Source of the DNA: Bradyrhizobium sp. ISRA464
GTDB taxonomy: Bacteria; Pseudomonadota; Alphaproteobacteria; Rhizobiales; Xanthobacteraceae
Direction of reading: 5' to 3'
Length of the DNA: 64,000 nt
Assembly (NCBI RefSeq): GCF_029910095.1
Contig: NZ_CP094526.1
Span: forward strand, 2,480,001 to 2,544,000
Both the position numbers and the translations under genes were made by a program. Positions 63,563 through 64,000 of the stretch are shown piece after piece. The first letter of the stretch is position 1; every line of letters starts with the position of its first letter. The notes beneath the pieces were generated by a model. That model did no database searches, was not told where the DNA came from, and saw only the letters and a list, made by a program, of their open reading frames with translations.

Positions 63563-64000
63563 CCCGGCTCCCGCAAATTGCGCTTCTTCCTGACGGCAAG
63601 CGGCTGCATTTGCAGGACGGTCCCATTGATCTGATCATCGAGGCGAAGGGCGGCGATGCAAACGTCCGCGCCGCCTATCAGGCCGCGGCGCAGCGGTTCA
63701 CAGGCTTGCTCGACGAACTCTGTGCCGAGCTCGCCTTGCTGCGTAGCGCAGCCGATCTCCGGCATTGTGCGCCGAAGGGCGTGGTTGCGCGGCGCATGCA
63801 TGCGGCAGTCGCGCCGTTTGCCGCCGACTGCTTCATCACGCCGATGGCGGCGGTGGCTGGCTCCGTCGCCGAAGAAATCCTCGGTGCGATGCTGCGGGCG
63901 GCGCCGCTCGACCGCGCCTATGTCAACAATGGCGGCGACATCGCGCTGCATCTGACCGGTGGCGAACAGTTCACCGTCGGCCTGATGGACCGGCCGGACC
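63559..64000 (+). CDS. UPF0280 family protein (partial, runs off the window)
   Basis: The first 147 codons of an UPF0280-family protein (ApbE-like fold). Seen: IALLPDGKRLHLQDGPIDLI, then VARRMHAAVAPFAADCFITP, MAAVAGSVAEEILGAML and AYVNNGGDIALHL, the last matching the GGD motif of ApbE relatives that bind flavin. The family often accompanies hydroxynicotinate reductase genes; a role in flavin handling or in the next catabolic step is possible but unproven. ATGA overlap with the reductase gene implies coupling. The 3' end lies outside the window. Confidence 0.8.
   Translation, partial: MTRLPQIALLPDGKRLHLQDGPIDLIIEAKGGDANVRAAYQAAAQRFTGLLDELCAELALLRSAADLRHCAPKGVVARRMHAAVAPFAADCFITPMAAVAGSVAEEILGAMLRAAPLDRAYVNNGGDIALHLTGGEQFTVGLMDRPD

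Overview
The window looks like a chromosomal segment of a Bradyrhizobium-like alphaproteobacterium. Most of it is GC-rich, and it carries several families of long palindromic intergenic repeats of the kind seen in Bradyrhizobium and Rhodopseudomonas. Gene content is dominated by ABC importers and catabolic enzymes. No rRNA, tRNA or CRISPR array was seen.

Layout. 0-4.7 kb: a small zinc-ribbon membrane protein, a sugar-type ABC importer (binding protein and two permeases, minus strand) and a VOC-fold protein. 4.8-8.8 kb: a DAO-type FAD oxidoreductase, then a phosphofructokinase with pyrophosphate-type signature residues next to an archaeal-type bifunctional FBP aldolase/phosphatase. 8.9-14.2 kb: a complete peptide/opine-type ABC importer (minus strand) whose two ATPases are fused. 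14.6-18.6 kb: an HU-type protein with terminator, an SDR without its catalytic tetrad, a frameshifted CmcJ/NvfI-family oxidoreductase gene and an MFS permease. 18.7-25.1 kb: hydantoinase/oxoprolinase HyuB and HyuA, an orphan branched-chain-type binding protein and an enolase-superfamily enzyme. 25.4-36.6 kb: a compact seven-gene plus-strand block: tandem-fused CaiB/BaiF CoA transferase, five-gene peptide-type ABC importer, and a 1,100-residue single-chain biotin-dependent acyl-CoA carboxylase. 36.9-42 kb: a frameshifted Baeyer-Villiger monooxygenase, a GMC oxidoreductase with a small partner, and an HtrA-like protease without a signal peptide.

42.3-54.1 kb is an accessory block with more A/T-rich genes. 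It holds small orphan genes (including a 48-residue membrane protein), two different IS110-family transposases, a TPR/GT41 O-GlcNAc-transferase-like protein, and two identical IS1182-family elements in head-to-tail tandem. Its left edge carries a decayed copy of the 3' end of the alpha/beta hydrolase gene that lies intact at its right edge, so the block may be an island inserted at that gene's 3' end.

54.3-64 kb: the hydrolase and metY, pncB, and a nicotinate module. nicA-nicB (nicotinate dehydrogenase; NicB carries three haem-c motifs) is divergent from a 6-hydroxynicotinate reductase gene and an UPF0280 gene. Each arm has its own palindrome with a GTATAC core. Together the genes suggest conversion of nicotinate to 6-hydroxynicotinate and then to the tetrahydro-oxo derivative, next to the salvage enzyme PncB that competes for the same substrate.
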